From: Polaribacter cellanae
GTDB lineage: Bacteria > Bacteroidota > Bacteroidia > Flavobacteriales > Flavobacteriaceae
Direction: 5' to 3'
NCBI RefSeq assembly: GCF_017569185.1
Contig: NZ_CP071869.1
Location: forward strand, 806,001 to 870,000
Length of the DNA stretch: 64,000 nt
The notes under the pieces are model-generated. The model ran no database searches. It saw only the letters and a list, made by a program, of their open reading frames with translations, and was not told where the DNA came from. The translations under genes were made by a program, and so were the position numbers. Numbering within the stretch: the stretch's first letter is position 1; every line of letters starts with the position of its first letter. Below, piece after piece: positions 1 to 9,070 of the stretch.

Positions 1-405
1 TTAAACATCGTTCCTGTAGACTTTGTGTCGAAAGCCGTTTTACATGCTTTTTTAAACCCTAAGATCAAAGAATTAAACATTATCAACCCAACACAAATAC
101 TTCATAAAAATTATGTTGGCGATGTTTTAGAATCTTTTAATATTAACTCTTATAAATATGTTCACGAAAAACCAGAAAACCTAAATGCCTTTGAAAACTT
201 ATATTATAAAACTCTCGGCGATATTTTCGAGAAATATATTTCTATACCAGATTTACAATACAAACCAGACTTAATTTTAAAGTTAATACATCAATTAAAA
301 AAGTTAATACATCAATTAAAAATAGAGGTTAATTTAGGTGTTCATAAAAATTTTATGAATTTAATTAATTTTTCGGTTGAGAAAAACTTTGTAAAAAGTT
401 ACTAA
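1..405 (+). CDS. C-terminal part of an SDR / fatty acyl-CoA or thioester reductase-like protein (partial)
   Basis: The reading frame is open from the first base, so the 5' end lies outside the window. A GTG at 25 is internal and should not be taken as the start. The first visible residues (NIVPVDFVSKAV) resemble the substrate-domain motif of extended short-chain dehydrogenases and of thioester-reductase or male-sterility type reductases, where VPVDyV follows the NAD(P)-binding domain. The rest is AT-rich and lysine-rich and has no motif I recognise. A 21-bp in-frame duplication (280-321) doubles the heptapeptide KLIHQLK, which is unusual for an enzyme and may be neutral in a variable C-terminal tail. 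The SDR assignment rests on one short motif. Confidence 0.5.
   Translation, partial: LNIVPVDFVSKAVLHAFLNPKIKELNIINPTQILHKNYVGDVLESFNINSYKYVHEKPENLNAFENLYYKTLGDIFEKYISIPDLQYKPDLILKLIHQLKKLIHQLKIEVNLGVHKNFMNLINFSVEKNFVKSY
280..321 (+). repeat. 21-bp perfect tandem duplication inside a coding region
   Basis: Bases 280-300 and 301-321 are identical and in frame, each encoding KLIHQLK. Slipped-strand duplication is the simplest explanation. Confidence 0.9.
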
Positions 406-425
406 AATTAAAAAATAGAAAAAAA

Positions 426-1424
426 TTGGATTCGTTAACTCAAATTGTTTTAGGAGCTGCAGTTGGCGAGACTGTTCTAGGGAGAAAAATAGGAAATAAA
501 GCGATGTTGTATGGCGCAATTGCTGGTACAATTCCAGATTTAGATATTATTTCCTCTTACTTTACAGACACTGTTACAGCTTTAGAAATCCATAGAGGTT
601 TTACGCATTCGATCTTATTTTCTGTACTCTTTGCTCCACTTTTTGCTTTTATTGTTATAAAATATGAAAAGTATAAAAACTTCAAAAACTGGACACTGTT
701 ATTCTTTTTGGCTTTTGTAACGCATCCTATTTTAGACGCCCAAACCACTTGGGGAACACAATTATTTTGGCCTTTAGATATTCGATTGGCATTTAAAAAT
801 GTGTTTGTTATTGATCCTTTATACACAATTCCGTTTTTAGTTTTTTTGATTTTGGCAATGCTTCAAAAAAAGGATTCGAAAAAAAGACGTTTGTACAATA
901 ATTTAGGGTTGATAGTTAGTAGCTCTTATTTAATTCTAACTTTAATTTTGAAAGGAGTTTCATATCAAAAATTCACGAAAGAACTTGTTTCTAAAAACAT
1001 TACGTATCTTAATATTGAAACAAAACCTGCTCCATTAAATACTATTTTATGGACTGCAAATATCGAAACTAAAGATGCTTTTTTAATAGGTTATTCCTCT
1101 TTTTTAGATAAGAATCCAATTCAGTTCTCTAAATATCCTAAAAATCATGAGTTGTTAGGTGAGTTGAAAAATCATCCTAAAATGAAAAGAATGATTGCGA
1201 TTTCTAAAGGTTGGTACACGATTAATAAAGTAAATAATACGCTTTATTATAACGATTTACGCTTTGGTACATTAAGTATAAAACCAAATGCAACCAATTT
1301 TGTTTTTAAGTATAAAATTACTGTCGATAAAAATGGAACTCCTTTTTTTGTTGAAATACCTAAAGATAAAAGTGAAGGCAAAAAATTGTTATCCGATTTA
1401 TGGAAAAGAATAAAAGGGAATTAA
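426..1424 (+). CDS. Inner-membrane metal-dependent hydrolase of the DUF457 / YdjM type
   Basis: The 332-residue protein starts MDSLTQIVLGAAVGE, the usual N-terminus of this family; the start codon is TTG. Conserved metal-site residues are visible: the PDLD motif (residues 37-40), HRGFTHS (H56, H61) and THPILDAQTTWG (H100, D104). Several hydrophobic segments between residues 60 and 180 predict membrane insertion, with a soluble C-terminal half. E. coli YdjM is a LexA-regulated relative of unknown substrate. The gene begins 20 nt after the preceding frame and may be co-transcribed with it. The family call is secure, but the reaction is unknown. Confidence 0.85.
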   Translation: MDSLTQIVLGAAVGETVLGRKIGNKAMLYGAIAGTIPDLDIISSYFTDTVTALEIHRGFTHSILFSVLFAPLFAFIVIKYEKYKNFKNWTLLFFLAFVTHPILDAQTTWGTQLFWPLDIRLAFKNVFVIDPLYTIPFLVFLILAMLQKKDSKKRRLYNNLGLIVSSSYLILTLILKGVSYQKFTKELVSKNITYLNIETKPAPLNTILWTANIETKDAFLIGYSSFLDKNPIQFSKYPKNHELLGELKNHPKMKRMIAISKGWYTINKVNNTLYYNDLRFGTLSIKPNATNFVFKYKITVDKNGTPFFVEIPKDKSEGKKLLSDLWKRIKGN

Positions 1425-1926
1425 AACTCTCTTGCCTTATTATTAGACAAGAAAACACAAAATCATTCTGGGCAATTATTCAGAATTTATATAGAAAGTT
1501 TGGCAAACACAGTTGCATTGTTTATTATTACAGCAGGTTTATTTAACAGAAGCCGACCTTATACTTATTAAAAAATGTGCCTTTAGAACAACGAAAAAGT
1601 ATTACAGCCACAAGATTTTTTATTCTGGACATGTTGCTACAGCTACAACTGCCACGTTTTTTTCTTCAAAAGTGTATCAAGATTTTATTCCAGATTCACA
1701 TGCAATACCTTATGTTTATGCAGAAGCCACAATTTTACCTGCAGCAGTTAGTTATTTTCGAATGCAAGCTGGCCAACATTTTTTAACGGATGTTATGTTA
1801 GGATACACTTTAGGAGCTTTGGCAGGTTATTATATTTCTGAACTACATAAAAAGAAAAATGAATCTATTTCTTTTCAGCCAATTATAGAGCAAAATTTTT
1901 ATGACACTTCCTTTCTTTTTTATTAA
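1425..1926 (+). pseudogene. Decayed PAP2-family phosphatase, 5'-truncated with at least three frameshifts
   Basis: Joining segments from different frames gives a clear PAP2 (type 2 phosphatidic acid phosphatase) C-terminal domain. The pieces are LDKKTQNHSGQLFRIYIES, then LANTVALFIITAGLF followed by NRSRPYTY, then KNVPLEQRKSITATRFF, then YSGHVATATTATFF and RMQAGQHFLTDVMLGYTLGA. The SGH and R-x5-H-x3-D catalytic motifs survive. The frame changes fall at or near homopolymers: T4 at 1498-1501, A6 at 1570-1575 and T6 at 1616-1621. A stop occurs at 1569. The N-terminal third of a normal PAP2 protein is missing, and homology begins right at the stop of the DUF457 gene. The open frame 1513-1926 alone would carry only the last part. 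Homopolymer sequencing error is a possible alternative, but neighbouring genes are intact. Confidence 0.8.
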
Positions 1927-1971
1927 ATTGAAAATCAATACTTTTGATACTAATTATTTAATGATAATTCA

Positions 1972-3135
1972 ATGATAAAAAAAATCTCCATTTTTAGTGT
2001 TCTTTTTCTAATTTTAGGTGGGTCTATTTTTTATTTTTCAGCAACAAAACTTCAGAAAAATAAAATAAAGCATTTCGTTTATCATAATTTAGGAATTTTA
2101 GAATCCGATTGGAACATCAATATAAAGAAAAAGGAGAACGAATATATCGCGAATTTCGATTCGCCAACTTTATTAATCGACGATGTATATTCTTCCATGG
2201 AAGGTCCATATACCTATAAAAAAACAATGCTAAATAAAAATGAAGATGCTCTTTATTGGATTCATCAATTTGAGGCAAAAGCAAACAGTACCAATAATAA
2301 AAAAGGAAATTCTAACGATTTTATTTGTCACGTAAACTTATATCATAGTACTGTAGAACATTTTTCGAGAATGGGTTTTCAAGACAGAATTGGCGCGCAA
2401 AAAGAATCGCAATTAATTACCTTAACCACTGGTGGTTTAAATGTTAAGTTTCCAAAAGGTTTTGGATATCCTGTCTATTCTAATGAAAAAATATTATTGG
2501 GTTCTCAGGCTTTAAATTTAAATGATAAAAATGATTGGTTTAATGTAAATTACAACTTTAAAATACATTATTCCAAAGAAAATCCGAAGACTATAAAACC
2601 ATTATATATGAAATATTTGGTTTTAACCTTGCCTTATAAAGACGAAGCAAAACCACAATTTAAAACTTCGATTGACAATTTACCAGAGTACGTTGTTTGT
2701 GCTGGTGCCAATAGCAACTCCAGACACGAAAGCGTGAATGAAAAAGGCGAAAACATTACTGCTTTTTGGAAAGTTCCTGTTGGAAAACACATTTACTCTA
2801 GTGATGTAACCAATTTATTGGCACTTAATAAAGAAGAAACCATGCATTATATAAATGTTCATGTACATCCTTATGCAACAAATTTAGCTTTGGTAGATGC
2901 CACAACAAATACAGTTATTTTCGAATCGATAATTACAAATGCACAGCATAAAAAAGGTATAAAAAATATTACCTCTTTTTCTTCTGAAGAAGGTGTTGTT
3001 TTATATCCAGACCATAAATATAAAATGAAACTGACTGTAAATAATACAACCAAAGAAGAAATAGATATGATGGGAAGTTTCTTCGTATATTTTTACGACA
3101 AAGAGTTTGACGAGAAATTAAAGTCAGAAATTTAA
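1972..3135 (+). CDS. Secreted PHM-like (type II copper monooxygenase fold) protein
   Basis: The protein has 387 residues with an N-terminal signal or anchor segment (about residues 5-22). The second half resembles the C-terminal domain of peptidylglycine alpha-hydroxylating monooxygenase. It has a His-x-His pair (H297, H299 in YINVHVHPYATNLALVD), then a beta-rich stretch and an NNTT...EEIDMMGSFFVYFYD segment whose Met (366 or 367) sits where the PHM CuM methionine ligand lies. The first half has GLNVKFPKGFGYPV, like the PHM N-domain LPKGVGFRV segment, and one His (H120) near the usual HH pair. The third CuH histidine seems to be replaced. The likely state is a mononuclear copper protein or a noncatalytic relative. 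A Sco1-like copper protein lies two genes downstream, which fits. The match is by eye, not by alignment software. Confidence 0.55.
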   Translation: MIKKISIFSVLFLILGGSIFYFSATKLQKNKIKHFVYHNLGILESDWNINIKKKENEYIANFDSPTLLIDDVYSSMEGPYTYKKTMLNKNEDALYWIHQFEAKANSTNNKKGNSNDFICHVNLYHSTVEHFSRMGFQDRIGAQKESQLITLTTGGLNVKFPKGFGYPVYSNEKILLGSQALNLNDKNDWFNVNYNFKIHYSKENPKTIKPLYMKYLVLTLPYKDEAKPQFKTSIDNLPEYVVCAGANSNSRHESVNEKGENITAFWKVPVGKHIYSSDVTNLLALNKEETMHYINVHVHPYATNLALVDATTNTVIFESIITNAQHKKGIKNITSFSSEEGVVLYPDHKYKMKLTVNNTTKEEIDMMGSFFVYFYDKEFDEKLKSEI

Positions 3136-3146
3136 TAATTTCTAAT

Positions 3147-4286
3147 TTGAAAATAAATTATACCCACCGAATTTTTGGATTAGACATTGTAAGAGCAACT
3201 GCAATTTTGTTGGTCGTATTTTCTCACATGAGATGGATTATGCCCAATCTTCCTAAAATAATAGAACAAGTTTTAAGTATTTTTGGAGTTCTGGGAGTCG
3301 AAATTTTCTTTGTTTTAAGCGGTTTTTTAATTGGTAAGATTCTATTGAATGATTTTTTAAAAGATAATTATAATTTTAACTCCGTAAAATATTTCTGGAA
3401 AAGAAGATGGTTTAGAACGTTACCAAATTACTTTCTTATTTTAATTATTAACATTTTTATTTCTAAATTAATTCAACAAGAATTACCAAATTCTCTTTGG
3501 AAATATTTTTTCTTTTTACATAATTTTTCTTCTGAATTACCTCCCTTTTTTATGGAATCTTGGAGTTTATCCATAGAAGAATTTACGTATTTATTATTGC
3601 CTTTTTCTTTACTTCTTTTATCATTTTTAAAATTAAAAACTCTAAAAATTATACAATTTAGAAATTGTATTTTACTTTTGCTATTGCTGTTTTTTGTATC
3701 AAAAGTAGTTTATCATTTTTCGTTGGAAAACGAGAGTGTTGTTTTTTGGAACATCAACCTTAGAACTACTGTAATTTATAGAATTGATGCTATTTTTTAT
3801 GGTGTTTTAGCTTCTTACTTTTATATAACTAAAAAAGAAAAATGGTATCAATTTTCTAATATTTTTTTAATATTTGGATTTTTAGTTCTTGGAGTTATTC
3901 ATACTTTAATTGCTATTGGAATTTTAAATTTTACCGATAATTTATTTTTCTGGAATGTACTTTATTTACCAATAATTTCGATATCAATTGCATTTATGAT
4001 TCCTTATTTTACAAAAATAAAAACAGCTACAAAATGGATTTTAAACCCCATCTCTTTTATAAGTATTACTTCTTATGCTATTTATTTACTGCATAATTCC
4101 GTTGTTTTACATTTAATGAAACATTATTATCCTGTTGAAAATTTATCAACAAACAGTATTGTATTCTATTGTTTTATATATCTTTTAATTACATTAATTT
4201 TATCTTATGTTTTGTATCGTTTTTTCGAAAAACCAATGACAGATTTAAGAGAAAATAATTCCAAAAAATATTCTAATGAGCTTTAA
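3147..4286 (+). CDS. Acyltransferase 3 family membrane protein (OafA/YrhL-like)
   Basis: The 379-residue polytopic protein has acyltransferase-3 signatures. LDIVRATAILLVVFSHMRW carries the catalytic-type His27, FVLSGFLIG follows at residues 55-63, SWSLSIEEF lies near residue 141, and RIDAIFYGVLASYF is further along. About ten hydrophobic segments span the chain. Such enzymes move acetyl or other acyl groups onto sugars of polysaccharide, lipid A or peptidoglycan. The start is a TTG just after the PHM-like gene (11 nt gap), and the 3' end overlaps the Sco1-like gene by 11 nt, so the three form a likely operon. The acceptor cannot be told from sequence. Confidence 0.88.
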   Translation: MKINYTHRIFGLDIVRATAILLVVFSHMRWIMPNLPKIIEQVLSIFGVLGVEIFFVLSGFLIGKILLNDFLKDNYNFNSVKYFWKRRWFRTLPNYFLILIINIFISKLIQQELPNSLWKYFFFLHNFSSELPPFFMESWSLSIEEFTYLLLPFSLLLLSFLKLKTLKIIQFRNCILLLLLLFFVSKVVYHFSLENESVVFWNINLRTTVIYRIDAIFYGVLASYFYITKKEKWYQFSNIFLIFGFLVLGVIHTLIAIGILNFTDNLFFWNVLYLPIISISIAFMIPYFTKIKTATKWILNPISFISITSYAIYLLHNSVVLHLMKHYYPVENLSTNSIVFYCFIYLLITLILSYVLYRFFEKPMTDLRENNSKKYSNEL

Positions 4287-4857
4287 AATCGGCTTTAAAT
4301 TAATTTTTATATTTTTTATTTTGATGTTTTTTTCTTGTGAAAATTCTTCGAAAAAAGTTCCTATAATTAGTAATACATTCAATATTCATAAAGCCGAAAT
4401 CGATGCTTTTCAGTTTAGAAATCAATTTAATGAAGCCTTTGATTTTTATTCTCTAAAGGGAAATGTGCATCTGGTAAACTTTTTCTTTACAACCTGTAAA
4501 ACAATTTGCCCAATGATGGAAATTCCTTTAAATGATTTGGCTGAAAACAATGCTGATGTAAAATTTATCTCTTTCACCATTGACCCTGAGAATGATACGA
4601 TTCCTGTTTTAAAAGAATATTACGACCGTACAAAAAGTACAAATAGAATATTTTTAAGAGGTACACAAAAAGAACTTTCAAAAATAGCAACATATTATTT
4701 AAGTTCTATTAGCAATAAAGATAATGAAATTTTATATCACACCAGTTATGTAATTTTATTGGACAAAAAAATGCAAATTAGGGGACTGTATAATTCTTTA
4801 GATAAAGACGATTTGACTTTTTTAAAGGAAGATATTCTTATTCTCTTAAAAGAGTAA
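4276..4857 (+). CDS. SCO1/SenC family copper-binding lipoprotein
   Basis: The 193-residue protein has a lipoprotein signal (hydrophobic residues 5-20, Cys21) and a thioredoxin-like domain. It carries the Sco copper motif CKTICP (C74, C78) and a downstream His155 in YHTSYVILLD, the expected third ligand. Sco proteins deliver copper to the CuA site of cytochrome oxidase, or act as thiol reductases or copper chaperones in the cell envelope. It overlaps the acyltransferase gene by 11 nt, implying translational coupling. With the PHM-like gene upstream, it suggests that copper handling is the theme of this operon. No cytochrome oxidase genes are in view. Confidence 0.9.
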   Translation: MSFKIGFKLIFIFFILMFFSCENSSKKVPIISNTFNIHKAEIDAFQFRNQFNEAFDFYSLKGNVHLVNFFFTTCKTICPMMEIPLNDLAENNADVKFISFTIDPENDTIPVLKEYYDRTKSTNRIFLRGTQKELSKIATYYLSSISNKDNEILYHTSYVILLDKKMQIRGLYNSLDKDDLTFLKEDILILLKE

Positions 4858-4885
4858 ATTTAGATAAAACAAATTTTGGGTAAAA

Positions 4886-4921
4886 AAAATCCCAAATCAA
4901 TAAAATTTGATTGGGATTTAA
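4886..4921. terminator. Bidirectional terminator between convergent genes
   Basis: The arms AAATCCCAAATCAA and TTGATTGGGATTT form a long stem with one bulge around a 5-6 nt AT loop. A and T runs on the two sides suit termination in both directions, between the Sco1-like gene (+) and the lipoprotein gene (-). Confidence 0.8.
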
Positions 4922-4941
4922 TTAAAGTTGTTAAGTTAAAT

Positions 4942-6129
4942 TTAGCTTCTAAACTTATTGTTGGTTATGATAGATTTTAATTTTTGTTTCAAGTCTCTAC
5001 CTGTATCATAAATCATTTGTTCGTTACTAGGAAAAGGAACTACTTTTAAGCGAATTAAATCTAAAAAAGAAGATTCTAAAGCTCTTTTATCGCCTTTGTA
5101 ATTTGCATAAATATGCTGAAAAACAAACTCGCTGGTAATAGGATAAGTATCTATAACCTGTTTCGATTTAAAATCTATATATTTTACTTGCCCTGTTACT
5201 TTTGCCGATTTAAATTGTGTAAATTGATACAGCTCACAACGTACTTTTACAAGTTTATCTACTTTAATTTTTTTACCATTTTTGTCTAATACTTGATCTC
5301 CATTTTTATCTAAAAGATATTTTGTACCATCTTTTACCTCTTTTTCTTTAACAAATTCTTTTTCTCTTACTTGTTCTGGAGAAACTTGAATATTTCTTAG
5401 GTTTAATTCTAAACCAAAATCATAGTTTATTTTTTTGTCTTTTGTGCTATGATATACAGTCCATAAATCGTTTAAACCATAGGTATTAAAATTTAATAAA
5501 TCTTCTTCGAGTCTTTTTGGTACAACTTTTTGTGTTTTATTTTTCATAGAAACAAACACAAAATCTAAACCTCTTTCACGCGATATATTCATTAACCTTC
5601 TTACATCTTTAAAATTAGGATTTATTCTTTCTATATATTCTAAATCTGAATAGGCGTTTCTATAATCGAATTTATTATCTGCATTAAAGTATTTTTTGGC
5701 TTTTGCGTATAAATAGTCCGATAGTTTTTCTTTGGTAGCTATAATATAATCGTCGTAATTTTTAAATTGAAAATTTGCATTTCTATTTTCTTCTAAAATT
5801 CTTAATGGCAACAATGGTTTTAAAATTTCTTGTCTTCTTTTTAGGTTTTCGTATAATTCGTAAACAGTTTCTATATTTTCTGGATTATTATCTTTCTTTA
5901 AATAGGAAATTCTTGCCAAATCTCTAGATGTTGCTTTGGCAAAAGCTTCTTCTAAAATTAAAATATAAGGCTGGTTGCTTTTTTTTGTTTTATTTTTTTG
6001 AAGTTTACTTATTGCTAAATCAATGCCTTTATCATAATTTCCACTAGCAACAGCTTTTTGTGTTTTTTTTACTCCTCCACAAGAAATTAGTAAAAAAACA
6101 AATGTTGTTAAAAATATAATTTTCTTCAT
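4942..6129 (-). CDS. Conserved Bacteroidota lipoprotein, probably with helical repeats
   Basis: The start is taken at MKKIIFLTTFVFLLISCGG, giving a lipoprotein signal with Cys at residue 17 of the trimmed protein; the longer frame from 6159 adds ten residues that do not fit a signal. The mature part begins with a charged, helix-rich segment resembling tetratricopeptide-type repeats (ASGNYDKGIDLAISKLQKN, and later KYFNADNKFDYRNAYSDLE). A beta-rich C-terminal half follows, including an LDKNGDQVLDKNGKKIKVDK stretch. Similar proteins are common in Flavobacteriaceae, but I know no assigned function. It is monocistronic, convergent with the Sco1-like gene and separated from ychF by 65 nt. Confidence 0.75.
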   Translation of the reverse strand: MKKIIFLTTFVFLLISCGGVKKTQKAVASGNYDKGIDLAISKLQKNKTKKSNQPYILILEEAFAKATSRDLARISYLKKDNNPENIETVYELYENLKRRQEILKPLLPLRILEENRNANFQFKNYDDYIIATKEKLSDYLYAKAKKYFNADNKFDYRNAYSDLEYIERINPNFKDVRRLMNISRERGLDFVFVSMKNKTQKVVPKRLEEDLLNFNTYGLNDLWTVYHSTKDKKINYDFGLELNLRNIQVSPEQVREKEFVKEKEVKDGTKYLLDKNGDQVLDKNGKKIKVDKLVKVRCELYQFTQFKSAKVTGQVKYIDFKSKQVIDTYPITSEFVFQHIYANYKGDKRALESSFLDLIRLKVVPFPSNEQMIYDTGRDLKQKLKSIITNNKFRS

Positions 6130-6194
6130 AATTAAAATGTTTAAACAATTCGTTTTCAATTAATGTGCCATATTTGGCTTCCTTCAATATTTTT

Positions 6195-7286
6195 TTATAC
6201 ATTAAAACGGAAATGCATTACATCTCCATCTTTTACAATATATTCTTTCCCTTCTACTCTCATTTTACCAGCTTCTTTCACTTTTGCTTCCGAACCATAA
6301 GTAACATAATCTTCGTAAGAAATAGTTTCGGCTCTAATAAAGCCTTTTTCGAAATCTGTATGAATAACGCCTGCTGCTTGTGGTGCAGTTGCTCCAATAG
6401 GAATGGTCCAAGCTCTTACTTCTTTTACACCTGCAGTAAAATAGGTTTGTAAATTTAATAATTTGTATGCAGAACGTACCAAACGTGAAACTCCAGCTTC
6501 TTCTAAACCAATGTCTGCCAAAAACATTTGACGCTCTTCATAATCGTCTAACTCTGTAATATCTGCTTCTGTACCTACTGCCAACACAATAACTTCCGCA
6601 TTTTCATCTTTTACAGCTTCTCTTACTTTTTCTACATAATTGTTTCCAGAAACTGCAGATTTTTCATCAACATTACAAACATATAAAACTGGTTTTAAAG
6701 TAATAAATTGTAAAGGTTCTACAAATTCTAATTCTTTTTCAGAAAAATCTAAAGTCCTTACAGATTGTCCTTTTAATAAAGTTTCTTCAACTTTTAATAA
6801 AACAACTAATTCTGCTTGTGCTTCTTTATTTCCTGTTTTTGCAGTTCTTTTTACTCTTTCTAATCTTTTTTGAACCGTTTCTAAATCTTTTAGTTGCAAC
6901 TCAATATCAATCGTTTCTTTGTCTCTAACTGGGTCTATTGAATTATCTACATGAATAATATTGTCGTTATCGAAACATCTTACCACATGTAAAATGGCAT
7001 CAGTTTCACGAATATTTGCCAAAAATTGGTTTCCCAATCCTTCTCCTTTACTTGCTCCTTTTACCAAACCAGCAATATCTACAATCTCTACAGTTGCAGG
7101 TAAAACACGTTCTGGATTTACCAATTCTTCTAGTTTTTCTATTCTTTTATCTGGTACATTTACAACTCCTAAATTAGGTTCTATCGTACAAAAAGGAAAG
7201 TTGGCACTTTGTGCTTTTGCATTTGATAAACAGTTAAATAAAGTTGATTTTCCAACGTTTGGTAATCCTACAATTCCGGCTTTCAT
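6195..7286 (-). CDS. ychF: Redox-regulated ATPase YchF (Obg-like)
   Basis: At 363 residues it has the standard length for YchF/OLA1. It begins [21 protein letters not shown], with the G1 loop at residues 7-14, then [20 protein letters not shown] (switch/G3) and a C-terminal TGS domain ([22 protein letters not shown], ending [10 protein letters not shown]). YchF prefers ATP to GTP and is associated with ribosomes, proteostasis and the oxidative stress response. It is a single gene with a divergent gene 150 nt away. The assignment is very secure. Confidence 0.97.
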   Translation of the reverse strand: MKAGIVGLPNVGKSTLFNCLSNAKAQSANFPFCTIEPNLGVVNVPDKRIEKLEELVNPERVLPATVEIVDIAGLVKGASKGEGLGNQFLANIRETDAILHVVRCFDNDNIIHVDNSIDPVRDKETIDIELQLKDLETVQKRLERVKRTAKTGNKEAQAELVVLLKVEETLLKGQSVRTLDFSEKELEFVEPLQFITLKPVLYVCNVDEKSAVSGNNYVEKVREAVKDENAEVIVLAVGTEADITELDDYEERQMFLADIGLEEAGVSRLVRSAYKLLNLQTYFTAGVKEVRAWTIPIGATAPQAAGVIHTDFEKGFIRAETISYEDYVTYGSEAKVKEAGKMRVEGKEYIVKDGDVMHFRFNV

Positions 7287-7439
7287 TATATATGTATTAT
7301 CTTCGAAAGGTCTGTTTTACTTAAAATTAAGTTAACTTTCTTAAAATTTTCAGAATGCAAAGATAATACTTTGTTAAACTTAAACAGACTTTTATTTAGA
7401 AATATAGAATTGAGCTACTTTCCCCTAAAATAAAAATCA

Positions 7440-8939
7440 ATGAGCCCAAAATTACGTATCTCTTTGTTGTTATTCTTGTTAAGTTTAGCAACATTCTCTC
7501 AGACAATTACTGGAAAGGTAGTTTCAGAAAACTCTTTAAAACCTATAGAAAATGTTTCGATAGCAACCAATTTAAAAACAGGAACCACAACCAACCCATT
7601 TGGAAAATATACACTCAATTTAAATAATGTTGAAACAATAACCTTTTCTTTCTTAGGGTATTCCACAAAAACACTTTCTAAAAAACAGTTAATTGCACTT
7701 AATTATCGGGTGAGTTTAGCTGAGTCTGTTAATCAATTAGACGAAATTCAATTAAACCTTGCAACGATTTCTTTGGATTCTTTATTAATAAAGTCTGAAA
7801 AAAGCATGAAAGAAAACTTTCTAAAAGAAACAACAAAACAAGAAATATATGCTATTGAGAGCCAGAAAATGGATTTTAAAAAATTAGATGTAGCATTAAA
7901 ATCTAGCTCTATATTAAGTAGAAAAAAAAGAAAATTGGCAGAAAAAGATTTAGAAGAATTTTCTAAAAACCTACAAAAAAGAAAACCAGAGTTTTCATCG
8001 GAATATAAAACGATTGTAAAATCTAGAACTATTTATGAGCCAAAAGTAAAAAAAACACTTACTTTTTACATTCCAGATTCCATACAAGGTTACAACAAAG
8101 CAAATATTGGAGCAGGAATAACCGTTAAAAACATCAGTAAAAGACTTCAAAATATCGTTTTAAAACATTTAAATAAAGAAAAAACCTATAAAGTAAAATC
8201 GGGTTGGTTTAAGGTAGAAGATTCTTTATCATTAAAAAAAGTAATCGAAAAAAACGATTCTATCGAAAAAAGTAACAGTTTTAGTAATGTAAGAATTTCA
8301 GATTTTTTAATGCATACAAATAAAGAAAGTACTTTTTTTAATAAAGATGCGCAGCATAACTTTTTTAATAGAAAATATTACAACCATCATCTAGAAAAAA
8401 ACGAGTTTTTAGGATCTTCTAAATATTATGTAATTTCTTTTGAACCCAGAAAATCGAAAGCAAAATATGCAGGTAAAATTTACATTAATGCTTCTGATTT
8501 TTCAATAAAAAAAATAGCCTATAAATTTGCTACTGGAAAACGTGGAGAACACTTAAATCTTAGATTTTTATTTGGGGTTAAGTTTTCAGAAAATAAAAAC
8601 TCAGTTACTTTATTTTACGAAAAAAACGAATCTGGAAAAATCTATCTTTCTTACTATTATAAAACAAAAACAAGCTATGCTTATGTAAACAGACCTATAA
8701 AATTTATAGAAAATACAAAGGAAAGAGAAAAAGTGAAATTTAACATAAAAGTGGAAGTAAATATTTCTGATACTGAGGAAATCTTACTAAAAGAACCCAC
8801 AATAATTGATGCTTCAAAAATAAAAACTTTCAAGAAAGAAGATTTAAAAAAGAGAACAACCTATTTATCAAAAGAAAAATATGAAAATTCTCCCTGGAAA
8901 AACAGAACTAAAATTAAAGAATATTTGCAAAAGTATTAA
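7440..8939 (+). CDS. Secreted protein with carboxypeptidase-regulatory-like domain
   Basis: The 499-residue protein has a signal peptide ending near TFSQ. A CarboxypepD_reg-like beta-sandwich follows (residues 20-105: ITGKVVSENSLKPIENVSIATN then FGKYTLNL), the module usually found at the front of TonB receptors. No plug or barrel follows. The rest is lysine-rich and alternates helices and strands (residues 110-499), with a YAGKIYINASDFSIKKIAYKF segment seen in many Bacteroidota outer-membrane-associated proteins. A role at the cell surface or outer membrane is likely. It is not in an evident operon. Confidence 0.7.
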   Translation: MSPKLRISLLLFLLSLATFSQTITGKVVSENSLKPIENVSIATNLKTGTTTNPFGKYTLNLNNVETITFSFLGYSTKTLSKKQLIALNYRVSLAESVNQLDEIQLNLATISLDSLLIKSEKSMKENFLKETTKQEIYAIESQKMDFKKLDVALKSSSILSRKKRKLAEKDLEEFSKNLQKRKPEFSSEYKTIVKSRTIYEPKVKKTLTFYIPDSIQGYNKANIGAGITVKNISKRLQNIVLKHLNKEKTYKVKSGWFKVEDSLSLKKVIEKNDSIEKSNSFSNVRISDFLMHTNKESTFFNKDAQHNFFNRKYYNHHLEKNEFLGSSKYYVISFEPRKSKAKYAGKIYINASDFSIKKIAYKFATGKRGEHLNLRFLFGVKFSENKNSVTLFYEKNESGKIYLSYYYKTKTSYAYVNRPIKFIENTKEREKVKFNIKVEVNISDTEEILLKEPTIIDASKIKTFKKEDLKKRTTYLSKEKYENSPWKNRTKIKEYLQKY

Positions 8940-8943
8940 GCAA

Positions 8944-8982
8944 CAAAAATCCCGAATTTTATTTCGGAATTATTTTGTCTTA
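8944..8982 (+). terminator. Weak terminator-like hairpin
   Basis: CCGAA and TTCGG arms lie in an AAAAATC...ATTATTTTGT context just after the stop of the preceding gene. The stem is short, so this is only a possible terminator. Confidence 0.45.
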
Positions 8983-9020
8983 TTTCTTGAGTCTAAACAT
9001 TATTCTGTTTACTCTTTACT

Positions 9021-9057
9021 CTTAATTCTTAATTCTTAATTCTTAATTCTTAATTCT
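9021..9057. repeat. Heptamer tandem array, CTTAATT x5
   Basis: Five perfect copies of CTTAATT plus a partial copy, in the gap between the convergent ends of the 7440 gene and the ferredoxin gene. Confidence 0.95.
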
Positions 9058-9070
9058 AAAAATCAAAAAA

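Noticed and set aside
9021..9057. Heptamer array as a CRISPR or phase-variation switch
   Set aside because: There are no spacers, and it lies after two convergent gene ends, not in a promoter or coding start.
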